DNA of 64,000 nucleotides from positions 3,115 through 67,114 of the forward strand of contig UQRL01000006.1 of the NCBI GenBank assembly GCA_900543555.1, read 5' to 3'. Made by a program: the position numbers and the translations under genes. Shown here piece after piece: positions 50,790 to 59,084 of the stretch. The stretch comes from an uncultured Oscillospiraceae bacterium. Its GTDB lineage: Bacteria; Bacillota; Clostridia; Oscillospirales; Acutalibacteraceae. Below the pieces are notes generated by a model. That model worked only from the letters and a program-made list of their open reading frames with translations. It made no database searches and was not told the origin of the DNA. Each line of letters begins with the position of its first letter. Position 1 is the stretch's first letter.

Positions 50790-51773
50790 TCAGCGGCCCA
50801 CCGCTTCCCGCAGGCGGGCGCAAAGGTCCGTGGCAAGCAGCGCCAGGTTGGCGTTGCGCTCCAGCTTTTGGCGGAACTCCTCCGGCAGGGGCGCCAGCCG
50901 CGCCAGGCACTTCATGGGCAGGCCCCCCAGCTTGTCCGCCAGCTCGGGGGCGCCGCCCAGCACAGCGGTGCCCCCGGCCCGCAGCACCACGCCGTCCCGG
51001 AAAACCGCCCCCAGCCGCACCAGCACCTCCCGGAACAGGTCCCGGTCCTTCTGCAGGGGGGCCGCCGCCAGCAGAAGGCTGTGCTCCCCGGGCTCCAGCA
51101 GGCCCTGGGCCATGGCCGAGGCAATGGAAAAGGCCCGGGCCTCTTCCCCGCCGGAGAGCTCCTCCTCCATGCGGCCGATATTCCCCCCGCACAGGGCGGC
51201 CAGCTGCCGGGCCCGCTCCAGGGGAATATCCCGGCGGGCAGCCATGTACGCCGCGGCCTCCTCCTGGCTGGGGGGCTCCAGCACAAAGGCCTGCACCCGG
51301 CTGCGGATGGTGGGCAGCAGCTGCTCGGCCGAGGCGCACACCAGGATGAACACCCCGTGGGGGGGCGGCTCTTCGATGAGTTTTAACAGCTTGTTCTGGG
51401 CGGGCTCTAAGGTGCGGGTGCCCATCAGCAGGATGTACACGCTGACCTCCGCCTCCTCTGGGGCGCGGTAAGCGTCCGCCGTGACCTCTTTGACCGCCTC
51501 AACAGAAAGGGAGCGGGTCACCCCGCTCCCCTCTACCACACGGATGTCGGGATGGGACCCCGCCTTGGCCCTCACACAGGAGGGGCAGGCCCCACAGGGG
51601 GCGTGCTCCTTGTCCCGGCAGACAAGGGCCTGGGCCAGCAGCCGGGCAAAGGTGCGCTTCCCGCAGCCGGGCTCTCCGCAGAGAAGCAGGGCATGAGGAA
51701 AACGCCCAGCCTGGCCGGCCCTGGAGAGGGCCTCCTTCACCTGGGCGTTGCCCAAAAATCCGGGAAATTCCAT
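50790..51773 (-). CDS. holB: DNA polymerase III delta-prime subunit
   Basis: A 327-residue AAA+ clamp-loader subunit with Walker A GEPGCGKRT (33-41), a zinc module (Cys52, Cys60, Cys63, Cys66), and the LLKLIEEPP and TIRSRVQAF sensor-region motifs. With DnaX and HolA it loads the sliding clamp at replication forks. Its ATG overlaps the darA stop codon (TGATG), indicating translational coupling. Confidence 0.95.
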   Translation of the reverse strand: MEFPGFLGNAQVKEALSRAGQAGRFPHALLLCGEPGCGKRTFARLLAQALVCRDKEHAPCGACPSCVRAKAGSHPDIRVVEGSGVTRSLSVEAVKEVTADAYRAPEEAEVSVYILLMGTRTLEPAQNKLLKLIEEPPPHGVFILVCASAEQLLPTIRSRVQAFVLEPPSQEEAAAYMAARRDIPLERARQLAALCGGNIGRMEEELSGGEEARAFSIASAMAQGLLEPGEHSLLLAAAPLQKDRDLFREVLVRLGAVFRDGVVLRAGGTAVLGGAPELADKLGGLPMKCLARLAPLPEEFRQKLERNANLALLATDLCARLREAVGR

Positions 51774-52096
51774 CAGACCTTCTCGAAGCGGTCCACGTTG
51801 AGCACAAAGATGGTGGAGCCGCCCACGGTCACCTCCACCGGGAAGGAGGAGTACATGCCCACCTCCATGGTAGAGGTGCTGGGAACGATCTGGGTGCGGC
51901 GGCTGGAATACTTGGCGATAATGCCGATCACGGCGTCCACCTTCTCATCCTCCACGCCGGAGATGAAGGTGGTGTTGCCTGCCATCAAAAAGCCGCCGGT
52001 GGTGGCCAGTTTTGTCACGGAGAAGCCTTCGCGGGTCAGCGCGGAGGACACAGCTCCGCTGTCGTCGTTGCTGACAATTGCAAGGATCAGTTTCAT
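51773..52096 (-). CDS. darA: cyclic-di-AMP receptor DarA (PstA/YaaQ)
   Basis: A 107-residue PII-like protein of the DUF970 family, with MKLILAIVSNDD at the start, LATTGGFLMAGNTTF in the ligand-binding T-loop region, and a C-terminal GGSTIFVLNVDRFEK. DarA binds the second messenger c-di-AMP; its downstream partner is not known. The start is the ATG at 52096 with GAAAGG about 10 nt upstream; an earlier ATG at 52105 sits too close to the SD. First gene of the darA-holB-ricT unit. The 150-bp gap upstream shows no strong promoter (a TAAAAT lies near 52210 on the minus strand). Confidence 0.95.
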   Translation of the reverse strand: MKLILAIVSNDDSGAVSSALTREGFSVTKLATTGGFLMAGNTTFISGVEDEKVDAVIGIIAKYSSRRTQIVPSTSTMEVGMYSSFPVEVTVGGSTIFVLNVDRFEKV

Positions 52097-52250
52097 AAAA
52101 ATCATGCCTTTCCCGGCCGTGGAGCCAATGCCCCTTTCCCGGCCGATTCAAGTCTGCCAGCCCGCCGGCGCCGCCACAGGCGGTACCAGCGGGGGCCGCT
52201 AGAGCTATTTTACCATCAAATTAGAAAAAATACCAGCGGTTTTCAGAATT

Positions 52251-53579
52251 TTATGGAACCTTCCCTAAGACTTTTTTCTGCGCCTCCCCTTGGAAGGCCC
52301 CCTCTCCGCCCCGGCGGCAGACCCCCGCCGCCTCTCGCCGCAGGAGGAACAGGGCCGCCACGTTGGGCAGGGCCATCAGCCCGTTGCAGGCGTCCCCCAG
52401 TTGGAACACAGTCCCCAGGGGCAGCAGGCACCCCAGGGCCGCGGCCGCCCCCGCCGCCAGGGCATAGGGGGTCCTTCCCCGGCCGCCGGCAAGGTAGAAC
52501 AGCCCCTCCCGGCCCCAGCAGCACCAGGCCACCAGGGTGGCCAGGGCGAACAGCGCCGTGCACAGGGAGGCCACCCGCCCGCCCCAGGGGCCCAGGGCGC
52601 TTTCAAAGGCGTAGAACGCCAATTGCCCCCCCTCCAACACGGGGGAGCGGCAGCACAGGATGCACAGCCCCGTGACAGTGCACATCACCAGGGTGTCTAC
52701 AAACACCTGGAAGATGCCCAGGCAGCCCAGCTCCTCCGGGGAGCGGCCCTCCACCCCCTGGTAGGCAAAGGCAGAGCTGCCCAGCCCGGCCTCGTTGGTG
52801 AACACCCCCCGGGAGACCCCGGTGCGCAGGGCCAGCAGGGCCCCCGCCGCGCCGCCGGCCCCCGCCTTTAGGGAGAAAGCCCCCTGGAAAATGCTGGCAA
52901 CGGCCCGGGGGATGTTTTCCCGGAACACCCACAGCACCCACAGGGAGGCGCCAAAAAACAGCAGGGTCATCAGGGGCACCAAGCGCTGGGTGATCTTCGC
53001 CCCCAGGGCCAGCCCGCCCCGGGCCACCCAAAAGGCCAGCAGCCCCAGCCCCAGGGCGCTGGCCGCCACTGGCACCCCCAGGGTGGAGAGGGACGCCGCC
53101 GCGGCGTGGGTCTGGGCCATGGTGCCCATGCCCAGGGAGGAAAGGCAGCACCCCCCGGCGTACACCGCCGCCAGGGGCTTTCCCCACCGCCCCGCGGCCC
53201 GGATGTACCCCAGGGCCCCGGGGGCCTGCCGGTGGCGGGCCGCCAGGACGTTCTCGGCGTAGACGGTCATCATCCCCAGCAGGGCGGAGGCCCACATCCA
53301 GAACAGGGCGCCGGGCCCCCCGGTGGCGATGGCCACCCCCACCCCCACAATGTTCCCCGTGCCCAGGGACCCTGCCAACGCCGCCGTCAGCGCCTGGAAG
53401 GAGGAGAGCTTCCCCCCCTCTCCCTTTCCCTTCCCCCGGGAGGCCAGGGCCGCCCCCAGCCAGCGCCCCAGGCAGCGCACCTGGTAAAATCCCGTGGCAG
53501 CGGTGAAATAGGCCCCCGCCCCCAAAAGGAGCAGCAGCACATGCCAGCCCCACAGCAGCTGGGTGAGCCAGTCAAGCAT
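52251..53579 (-). CDS. sodium:alanine symporter family (AGCS) amino-acid transporter
   Basis: A 442-residue membrane protein with about ten or eleven predicted helices. It carries the AGCS hallmarks TAALAGSLGTGNIVGVGVAI and GVFTNEAGLGSS. AGCS proteins import alanine, glycine or glutamine with Na+ or H+. The C-terminal tail is basic and cytoplasmic. It overlaps the end of the upstream degenerate-amidase gene by 8 nt, and a GGGGC/GCCCC mini-hairpin lies just before its ATG, so translation is probably coupled. Confidence 0.9.
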   Translation of the reverse strand: MLDWLTQLLWGWHVLLLLLGAGAYFTAATGFYQVRCLGRWLGAALASRGKGKGEGGKLSSFQALTAALAGSLGTGNIVGVGVAIATGGPGALFWMWASALLGMMTVYAENVLAARHRQAPGALGYIRAAGRWGKPLAAVYAGGCCLSSLGMGTMAQTHAAAASLSTLGVPVAASALGLGLLAFWVARGGLALGAKITQRLVPLMTLLFFGASLWVLWVFRENIPRAVASIFQGAFSLKAGAGGAAGALLALRTGVSRGVFTNEAGLGSSAFAYQGVEGRSPEELGCLGIFQVFVDTLVMCTVTGLCILCCRSPVLEGGQLAFYAFESALGPWGGRVASLCTALFALATLVAWCCWGREGLFYLAGGRGRTPYALAAGAAAALGCLLPLGTVFQLGDACNGLMALPNVAALFLLRREAAGVCRRGGEGAFQGEAQKKVLGKVP

Positions 53580-54078
53580 GGGGGCACAGCCCCTTCAGGG
53601 CTTGGGCCAGGCCCCGGGCCAGGGCCTGCCCCGCCGCGCCGGTGCTGCGGGCCAGCCAGGCCTCGTCCTGGGGATTGTCCCGGTACAGCAGGCGCACCGC
53701 CACCCCGGGGCAGGGGGCGGCCTCCAGCTCGGGGAGGGAGGGCTCCTCCCGCGCCTGGATCAGCTCTGGCTGGGGATAGGCCTCCTCCAGGGCTTTCGCC
53801 AGGGCGCGAGCCACCCGGCCGCCGGTGATGTCCCCCGCCCGGAAGCACAACGCCGGGCCCTTCAGCTGTCCCTCCCGTTCCGGCGGCGCCGCCTGGGAGC
53901 ACAGGGCCAGCCAGAGGGCCCCCTCCTCCTGGGGCGGCCCCCAGCAAAGGGCAATGCCCCGGGAGTTTAGTCCAGCGGCCAGGGCTCCGGCCACTTGGCC
54001 CATCCAATAGGCTTCGTCGCCGCCGTTGGGATAGGCGGCCTCCGGCGGTCCCGCCAGGGTGAGGTGGATGTTGGGCAT
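53572..54078 (-). CDS. degenerate N-acetylmuramoyl-L-alanine amidase (Amidase_3) family protein
   Basis: The 168-residue protein follows the pattern of a clostridial Amidase_3 subfamily: PNGGDEAYWM, LALCSQAAPPEREGQLKGP, YPQPELIQ and LLYRDNPQDEAWL against the usual VNGGNEEYYM, LALHSNAAP, YPxPxLV and AYHDNPxDAQWI. The zinc His of LALHS is Cys60, the catalytic Glu of the VEVAYHDN region is Arg129 and the His is Arg133, so hydrolysis is unlikely. No signal peptide is present. It may be a pseudoenzyme with a binding role. The ATG at 54078 has AAAGGAG 9 nt upstream; it is co-transcribed and overlapping with the AGCS transporter gene. Confidence 0.6.
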   Translation of the reverse strand: MPNIHLTLAGPPEAAYPNGGDEAYWMGQVAGALAAGLNSRGIALCWGPPQEEGALWLALCSQAAPPEREGQLKGPALCFRAGDITGGRVARALAKALEEAYPQPELIQAREEPSLPELEAAPCPGVAVRLLYRDNPQDEAWLARSTGAAGQALARGLAQALKGLCPHA

Positions 54079-54157
54079 GGCAAACGGCTCCTTTCCACAG
54101 GTTTCCTGATACAGTATAGTCCTCCCGCCGCCGTTTCATGCCTTCCCCAAAAAAGAA

Positions 54158-54191
54158 AGGGCGGGCCCCCGCCCCAGGGGAAACCCGCCCT
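54158..54191 (-). terminator. terminator of the LytTR-DUF3021 operon
   Basis: AGGGCGGG (54158-54165) pairs with CCCGCCCT (54184-54191); TTTCTTTTTT follows on the minus strand. Confidence 0.85.
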
Positions 54192-54196
54192 CCTCT

Positions 54197-54625
54197 TTAT
54201 TCCGCCCGGCCCCTCTTGTACCGGCCCAGGGCGTCGTCATACACCCGGCGCCGCAGGCGGAAGCCCACCTCGAACGCCAGGGAAATGGCGGCGAACAGCA
54301 CCAGGAACAGCCCCACAAAGAACAGCCAGCTGCGGGCGTCCGCCACGGGAAACCACCCGAACCCCACGGCGCAGGCGCTGACCACGGCCAGCATCAGCGC
54401 GGCGAACAGGACCATGCGCCACAGGTAGGACAGGCGCTTGACCACCTTTCCCGAAAAAAAGGCGAACTGCAGCAGCGTGGCTGCGGCGCTGAGCAGCAAA
54501 AGCTGCCACACCACCCCCTGGGGCAGCGTCCCCCGGGAAAAAGCAGCATAGATCAACACCGCAACGGTGAAGGATATGCACAGGTTCACAACCACCTGGG
54601 ACAGGCTTTGGACGAATTTTTTCAT
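54197..54625 (-). CDS. DUF3021 family membrane protein
   Basis: A 142-residue protein with four predicted transmembrane helices and basic loops, of the DUF3021 type that is almost always encoded just after a LytTR-only regulator. The pair is thought to form a signal-regulated unit in which the membrane protein restrains the DNA-binding partner. The start at the ATG at 54625 has GGGAGG 8 nt upstream. A GTG at 54649 overlapping the previous stop is in frame but gives a charged, non-typical N-terminus. 20 nt separate it from the LytTR gene. Confidence 0.8.
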   Translation of the reverse strand: MKKFVQSLSQVVVNLCISFTVAVLIYAAFSRGTLPQGVVWQLLLLSAAATLLQFAFFSGKVVKRLSYLWRMVLFAALMLAVVSACAVGFGWFPVADARSWLFFVGLFLVLFAAISLAFEVGFRLRRRVYDDALGRYKRGRAE

Positions 54626-54645
54626 TTCTCTTCCCTCCCTTTCTC

Positions 54646-55083
54646 TCACAGGCCCAGCTTTTTGCGGATGGCTGGGGCGTACTGGCGGGAGACCCCCACC
54701 ACTTCCCCGTTTTCCAGGGTCAGCCGCAGGCGGCCCCCCAGGTCGGGGCAGATGGAGGACACCCGCCCAAAGTTGACGATGGCCGACTTGCTGGCCCGCA
54801 CAAAATCCCGGGGGGCCAGCCGCTCCTCCAGTTCATAGAGGCGCAGGGGCGTTTCATACACGCTGTCCCCGGTGTAGAGGAAGGTCCGTTTGTCCACGGA
54901 CTCGATGTACAGCACCTGCCCGGCCTCCAGCAGATAGGTGCGCCCCTCCCGCTCCCCGGTGAGGCGCTGGTCAAAGGACCGCAGGGCCGCCAGCAGCCCC
55001 GCCACCTGGGGGGTGGCCTCCCGGCAGCGGATGACCACCTCTGTCTCGGTGAGACGGGGGTCCTCTTCTAACGTGATCCTCAT
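54646..55083 (-). CDS. LytTR-domain transcriptional regulator without receiver domain
   Basis: The 145-residue protein has a 45-residue N-terminal segment (MRITLEEDPRLTETEVVIRC) and a C-terminal LytTR DNA-binding domain. Typical residues are VLYIESVDKRTFLYT, FVRASKSAIVNF and VGVSRQYAPAIRKKL. It lacks a receiver domain, so it is not a standard two-component regulator. LytTR-DUF3021 pairs act as small autonomous regulatory systems. The SD AAAGGAG precedes the ATG at 55083. The regulon is unknown. Confidence 0.9.
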   Translation of the reverse strand: MRITLEEDPRLTETEVVIRCREATPQVAGLLAALRSFDQRLTGEREGRTYLLEAGQVLYIESVDKRTFLYTGDSVYETPLRLYELEERLAPRDFVRASKSAIVNFGRVSSICPDLGGRLRLTLENGEVVGVSRQYAPAIRKKLGL

Positions 55084-55202
55084 GCTCTCGCTCCTTTCCG
55101 CAGCTGCAAGACCAGTATAGCGGGCCGGGCCCCCAAGCGCAAGGGGCCTTCTACCAAGTGGCAGCAACAGCCCCCCAACCTGCCAAAAAACGCCCGCGAA
55201 AA

Positions 55203-55230
55203 AAAGCGCCCGGGCACGCCCGGACGCTTT
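55203..55230. terminator. terminator of the PAQR gene
   Basis: AAAGCG-CCCGGG stem with CCCGG-A-CGCTTT, flanked by A-run and T-run; about 15 nt after the stop codon. Confidence 0.8.
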
Positions 55231-55244
55231 CCCCTTTTTTCCTC

Positions 55245-55955
55245 TCATTGCAGGATGGCCCACACGCTGATGGTGTGGAGCACGCTGCCCCCCAGCACAA
55301 ACAGGTGGAACACCGCGTGCATGTAGGGCACCTTCTTCCCCACCCCGTACAGGACGGCCCCCAGGGTGTAGAGCACGCCCCCTGCCAGCAGGCACCAGAA
55401 GCACAGGGGCGTGGCGGCCCGGTAAAAATCCCCCATGGCCAGCACCACCACCCAGCCCATGGCCAGGTAGCAGGCCATGGAGACCTTTTTAAACCGCTCC
55501 ACGCTGACGGCGTTGAGCACCACGCCCAGCGCCGCCGCGGCCCACACCACGCCGAACATGGCCCAGCCCTTCCAGCCCCCCAGGCACACCAGGGTGATGG
55601 GGGTGTAGGTCCCGGCGATCAGAAGGAAGATGGTGCAGTGGTCCAACGAGCGGAACACCACCTTGGCCCGGTTCAGCCCCAGCCCGTGGTACAGGGTGGA
55701 AACCGTGTACAGCAGCACCATGGTGCCGCCGTACACCGCCGCCGCAGTCAGGCGCAGGGGCGTTTTTTGGCAGGTGAGCAGCAAAAACACCAGCGCCCCC
55801 ACGGCAAACAGGGCCGAAACCCCGTGGCTGACTGAGGAGAAGATCTCCTCCCCCAGGGTGTAGCGGGGCAGGCCCAGCCTTCTCCGCTTTTCCATGCGGA
55901 AGGCGTTCTTCCGCTGCCGGGCGCTGGCGGCGCCGGCGTTCATTGTGTATTCCAT
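55245..55955 (-). CDS. PAQR/hemolysin III-like membrane protein
   Basis: A 236-residue protein with seven predicted helices. The conserved zinc-site pattern of PAQR receptors and HlyIII proteins is visible: SSVSHGVSALF near helix 1, STLYHGL and RSLDHCTIF in the middle, and MHAVFHLFVLGGSVLH near the end. Bacterial members are called YqfA or hemolysin III; haemolysis is shown only for a few, and most are of uncertain role in membrane homeostasis. A promoter lies at 56029-56057. Confidence 0.9.
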   Translation of the reverse strand: MEYTMNAGAASARQRKNAFRMEKRRRLGLPRYTLGEEIFSSVSHGVSALFAVGALVFLLLTCQKTPLRLTAAAVYGGTMVLLYTVSTLYHGLGLNRAKVVFRSLDHCTIFLLIAGTYTPITLVCLGGWKGWAMFGVVWAAAALGVVLNAVSVERFKKVSMACYLAMGWVVVLAMGDFYRAATPLCFWCLLAGGVLYTLGAVLYGVGKKVPYMHAVFHLFVLGGSVLHTISVWAILQ

Positions 55956-56028
55956 AAAAGCTGCTCCTTTCTCGCAAATTTGTCTTTTATTTCCGCTTTA
56001 CTTGGTTTTAAAAACTATGTGTGTTTAT

Positions 56029-56057
56029 ATTATACTCCCTGTCTTGTAAATTTGCAA
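56029..56057 (-). promoter_or_regulatory. promoter of the PAQR gene
   Basis: TTGCAA, 17-bp spacer, TATAAT on the minus strand, about 75 bp upstream of the start codon. Confidence 0.7.
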
Positions 56058-56123
56058 GCACTTTATACTCTTTCCGCGGCCGTGCATCTCTCCTATTTTT
56101 TCCAAAATTCCGGGGAAAATCCA

Positions 56124-56152
56124 TTGACTTTTTCCCATCTCCGTGGTAAAGT
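56124..56152 (+). promoter_or_regulatory. promoter of the second ABC exporter leader
   Basis: TTGACT (56124-56129), 17-bp spacer, TAAAGT (56147-56152). The predicted start is near 56159, about 250 nt before the ABC gene. Confidence 0.6.
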
Positions 56153-56202
56153 GGCAGTACCGTCATAATTTGCGGGCGCGCCGCCGTGAAGCGCGTCCTT
56201 CT

Positions 56203-56329
56203 GGAAGGGCTCCTCTGGCCCTTCCCTTTAGAAAGGTGCCCGCGCTGGAGGGGAAGCACCCTCTGGCTGTTTCGCCATGCAAGGGGGACGGCAGGCTTTT
56301 TCCTGCAACGGGCCTGCCGTCCCCTTTTT
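56203..56329 (+). promoter_or_regulatory. attenuator-like leader upstream of the second ABC exporter
   Basis: The transcript leader has a GGAAGGGC/GCCCTTCC hairpin (56203-56225), a GGTGC/GCACC pairing (56235-56260), and then a perfect 13-bp terminator stem (56284-56296 with 56312-56324) followed by five T (56325-56329). It ends 77 nt before the ATG of the ABC gene. An open frame of 70 codons starting at a GTG (56186) crosses the terminator and stops just before the ABC start. It lacks a good SD, so a leader peptide is possible but unproven. Confidence 0.6.
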
Positions 56330-56406
56330 GCAGGTGCGCGGGGCCAAACCCAGGGCCCGGCCCAAGGAGTGCCGGCCCAGGCTTTTTATCCTGTATGAGG
56401 TGTATT

Positions 56407-58233
56407 ATGAAACAACAGACCCCCAAAACATCCAATATCCTGCGGTTCTTCCCCTTTACCAAGGGCTTTCGGGGAAAGTTCCTGCTGGCGGTGGTCATGG
56501 TGGTCATCGCCGTGGTGGCAAACTACATGACGCCCCAGGTCATCCGGGTCACGGTGGACTCGGTCATCAACGACACCCCCTTCAACCTGCCCGGCTTTCT
56601 GGTGGAGTGGATCGAATCTTTGGGCGGGCGGGAGATGCTGCGCCGGCACATTGTGCTGTGCGCGGCCGCCAGCCTGGTGTTTGCCGCCATTGCCGGGCTC
56701 TCCAACTACTCTTCCCGCATGAACCTGGCCAAGGCCTGCGAGGGCACCGTGGCCCGGGTGCGGGACACCCTGTTCGACCACATTCAGCACCTGCCCTACG
56801 CCTGGCACAACTCCCACCAGACGGGGGACATCATCCAGCGCTGCACCCAGGACGTGGACCTGATCCGCAACTTTGTCAGCGACCAGCTGATGGAGGTGGT
56901 GCGCACCGTGCTCCTGATCCTGGTCTCCCTGGCGCTGATGTTCGCCATGAACGTGGAGCTCTCCCTGCTGGTCACCGCCTTTGTGCCGGTGGTGATGGTC
57001 TCCTCCCTGGTCTTTTACGTCATCACCGGGAAGAAGTTCCGCCGGGCCGACGAGACCGAGGGCGAGCTGACCGCCCTGGTGCAGGAGAACCTGACCGGCG
57101 TGCGGGTGGTGCGGGCCTTTGGCCGGGAGCGCTATGAGATTGACCGGTTCAACCAGAAAAACGAGGAGTTCACCAACCTGTGGGTAAACCTGGGCAAGGT
57201 GATGGGCGTCAACTGGGGCCTGGGGGACTTTTTCGCCGGGTTCCAGGTGCTGGTCATCCTGGTGGCGGGGGTTTTCTTTGTGGAGCGGGGCGCCCTGACA
57301 GAAGGGGAGTTCCTGGCCTTTACCGCCTACAACTCCATGCTGGTGTGGCCCTCCCGCAACCTGGGGCGGCTGCTGGCGGAGCTGAGCAAGACCTCCATCT
57401 CCGCCACCCGCCTGTTCGACATCTTAGACGCCCAGGAGGAGCGGAACTGCCCCCACCCGGTCAAGCCCCCTATGGACGGGGACATCGTCTTCGACCATGT
57501 GAACTTTGGCTACAACCAGGACACCGGCGTCCTGCACGACGTGAGCTTCACCATCAAAGCCGGGAGCACCTTTGGCATTTTGGGGGCCACGGGCTCGGGC
57601 AAATCCACCCTGATGGCCCTGCTGGACCGCCTGTACGAGCTGCCCCGGGAAAACGGGAAGATCACCATTGGCGGGGTGGACATTCGGGAGATGGACCTGG
57701 CCTACCTGCGGAAAAACACCGGCATTGTGCTGCAAGAGCCCTTCCTCTTCTCCAAGACCTTTCGGGAGAGCATTGCCGACGGCGCCTCTCGGGAGGACCT
57801 GGAATCTGTGCGCCACTTTGCCCGGCTGGCGGTGATTGACGACGCCATCGAGGGCTTTGCCCAGGGGTACGACACCCCCATTGGCGAGCGGGGCGTGACC
57901 ATTTCCGGCGGCCAGAAGCAGCGGGTGGCCATTGCCCGCATGCTGATGCAGGACACGCCCATCAAGATTTTTGACGACTCCCTCTCTGCCGTGGACATGG
58001 AGACCGACCAGAAAATCCGCCAATCCATCCGGGAGAACGTAAAGGGCACCACCATTCTCATTGCCCACCGCATTACCACCCTGATGAACGCGGACCAGAT
58101 TTTGGTGCTGGACCGCGGCCGGGTGGCCCAGCTGGGCACCCACCAGCAGCTCATCCGCCAAGAGGGCATCTACAAGCGCATCTACGACATGCAGTCCGTG
58201 GCCGGACTGGACGAGTCGCGCACGCCGCTTTAG
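56407..58233 (+). CDS. heterodimeric ABC exporter subunit with degenerate ATP site (BmrC/YheI-like)
   Basis: A 608-residue half-transporter with six transmembrane helices, then Walker A GATGSGKST, an ISGGQ signature and IFDDSLSAVD with Asp524 in place of the catalytic Glu. It is the non-hydrolysing partner of the ABC protein encoded at 59085. The start is the ATG at 56407 with GAGGTG just upstream; the longer frame runs back through the leader and is rejected. The last residues (DESRTPL) coincide with the start of a dispersed repeat also seen at 63867-64000, so the native C-terminus may have been replaced. In B. subtilis the related bmrCD operon is controlled by attenuation, as the leader here also suggests. 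Confidence 0.88.
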   Translation: MKQQTPKTSNILRFFPFTKGFRGKFLLAVVMVVIAVVANYMTPQVIRVTVDSVINDTPFNLPGFLVEWIESLGGREMLRRHIVLCAAASLVFAAIAGLSNYSSRMNLAKACEGTVARVRDTLFDHIQHLPYAWHNSHQTGDIIQRCTQDVDLIRNFVSDQLMEVVRTVLLILVSLALMFAMNVELSLLVTAFVPVVMVSSLVFYVITGKKFRRADETEGELTALVQENLTGVRVVRAFGRERYEIDRFNQKNEEFTNLWVNLGKVMGVNWGLGDFFAGFQVLVILVAGVFFVERGALTEGEFLAFTAYNSMLVWPSRNLGRLLAELSKTSISATRLFDILDAQEERNCPHPVKPPMDGDIVFDHVNFGYNQDTGVLHDVSFTIKAGSTFGILGATGSGKSTLMALLDRLYELPRENGKITIGGVDIREMDLAYLRKNTGIVLQEPFLFSKTFRESIADGASREDLESVRHFARLAVIDDAIEGFAQGYDTPIGERGVTISGGQKQRVAIARMLMQDTPIKIFDDSLSAVDMETDQKIRQSIRENVKGTTILIAHRITTLMNADQILVLDRGRVAQLGTHQQLIRQEGIYKRIYDMQSVAGLDESRTPL

Positions 58234-58345
58234 GGCGGCGGGGTTTGCGGGGGGCGGCTGGCAAGCGGCCCGCGCTTGGGTTGGGTGGAGACAAGTAAAA
58301 GTTTTTAGTCAAGTTTTTTTCAAAAAACTTGCAGGGTGTGGGGCG
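58221..58345 (+). repeat. dispersed repeat, copy 1
   Basis: It begins inside the end of the ABC gene with a CGCCGCTT-GGCGGCGGGG hairpin. It continues with CGCGCTTGGG and GAGACAAGTAAAAGTTTT, and ends with a perfect AAGTTTTTT/AAAAAACTT hairpin and GGTGTGGGGCGCAG. The same order of blocks occurs at 63867-64000. Just downstream, GACCGAACCGGCAGGTGAGA (from about 58375) is repeated with two changes from about 58461. Confidence 0.6.
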
Positions 58346-58583
58346 CAGTTTGCCGGTGGCAAACGCTCTGCGCCGACCGAACCGGCAGGTGAGACCAGCG
58401 TCCCACGGCCCTAAGGGGGGTGCGGGGCCGCTACGTCCCGGTGGGACGTTGCCCAGCGGCCGACCGAGCCGGCAGGCGAGACCCGTAGGTCCTGCCTTCC
58501 CATACTCCAAAAAAAGGGGGGACGGATGTCCCCCTCTTGGGACAGCACAAAAGCCGTTGCCCCCTGGCTTGAGAGAGGGAAAT

Positions 58584-58739
58584 GTACAAGTGAGCCAAAA
58601 ATCCAGTGTTTATGCGGGTTCCGCCACTTGCACCTATGTACGAGAGAAAAATACCGTGCAAGTGAAAATCGTTTTCACTTGTACATTGGTACAAATGAAA
58701 AAACCTAGATAAAACCTGGCTTTTTCCTTCATTTGTACC
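58584..58739. repeat. cluster of GTRCAAGTGA-type motifs in direct and inverted orientation
   Basis: GTACAAGTGA at 58584, an inverted copy near 58624-58633 (CCACTTGCAC), and a 13-bp inverted pair at 58656-58668 and 58672-58684 (one mismatch). A further perfect 12-bp inverted pair, GGTACAAATGAA/TTCATTTGTACC, lies at 58688-58699 and 58728-58739. The AT-rich cluster lies just past the end of the mobile-element remnant and resembles iterons or multiple operators. The rest of the 58234-59084 gap is repeat and remnant DNA with no intact gene. Confidence 0.5.
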
Positions 58740-58749
58740 TTTCGTTTTT

Positions 58750-59082
58750 TCAAGTAGGGGAACTGTGCACGTGAACCTTCCACCGCTTTGAGTCGTGGCT
58801 GCCGAATTGATGGAATGAAATGACTTGTTCCCCTTTCAACTGTTCTTTCGCTTTACGTACCGTTCCATAAGTGTACCCCATCTCCCGCAGCTCCTCCTCC
58901 AGCTCCTTCACGGGCATCTCGCCGCCGTGCTGTTCCAGCAGGGCCAAGATAGCCTCTTTACACCCCTCCCGCTTGGGGGCTTGGCGGGGCTGGGTTTGCA
59001 CGGTTCCCCCTTCCCATCGCAAGCAGAACGCCCAGCGGGCCGCGGGCCCATTGGCTTTCGATACACGGTATTTGAGGTATTC
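58750..59082 (-). pseudogene. fragment of a mobile-element replication/AAA-type protein
   Basis: An open frame from a TAA at 59083-59085 to a stop at 58750. It gives EYLKYRVSKANGPAARWAF, a linker, and then a winged-helix-like segment (KEAILALLEQHGGEMPVKE, TYGTVRKAKEQLKG, HDSKRWKVHVH). Such C-terminal winged helices with YGTVRKAK-like text occur in DNA-primase/helicase proteins of phages and plasmids. There is no proper start (a TTG at 59022 at best), so it looks like the C-terminal third of a gene cut off exactly where the next ABC gene begins. The family call is by resemblance only. Confidence 0.5.
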
Positions 59083-59084
59083 TT

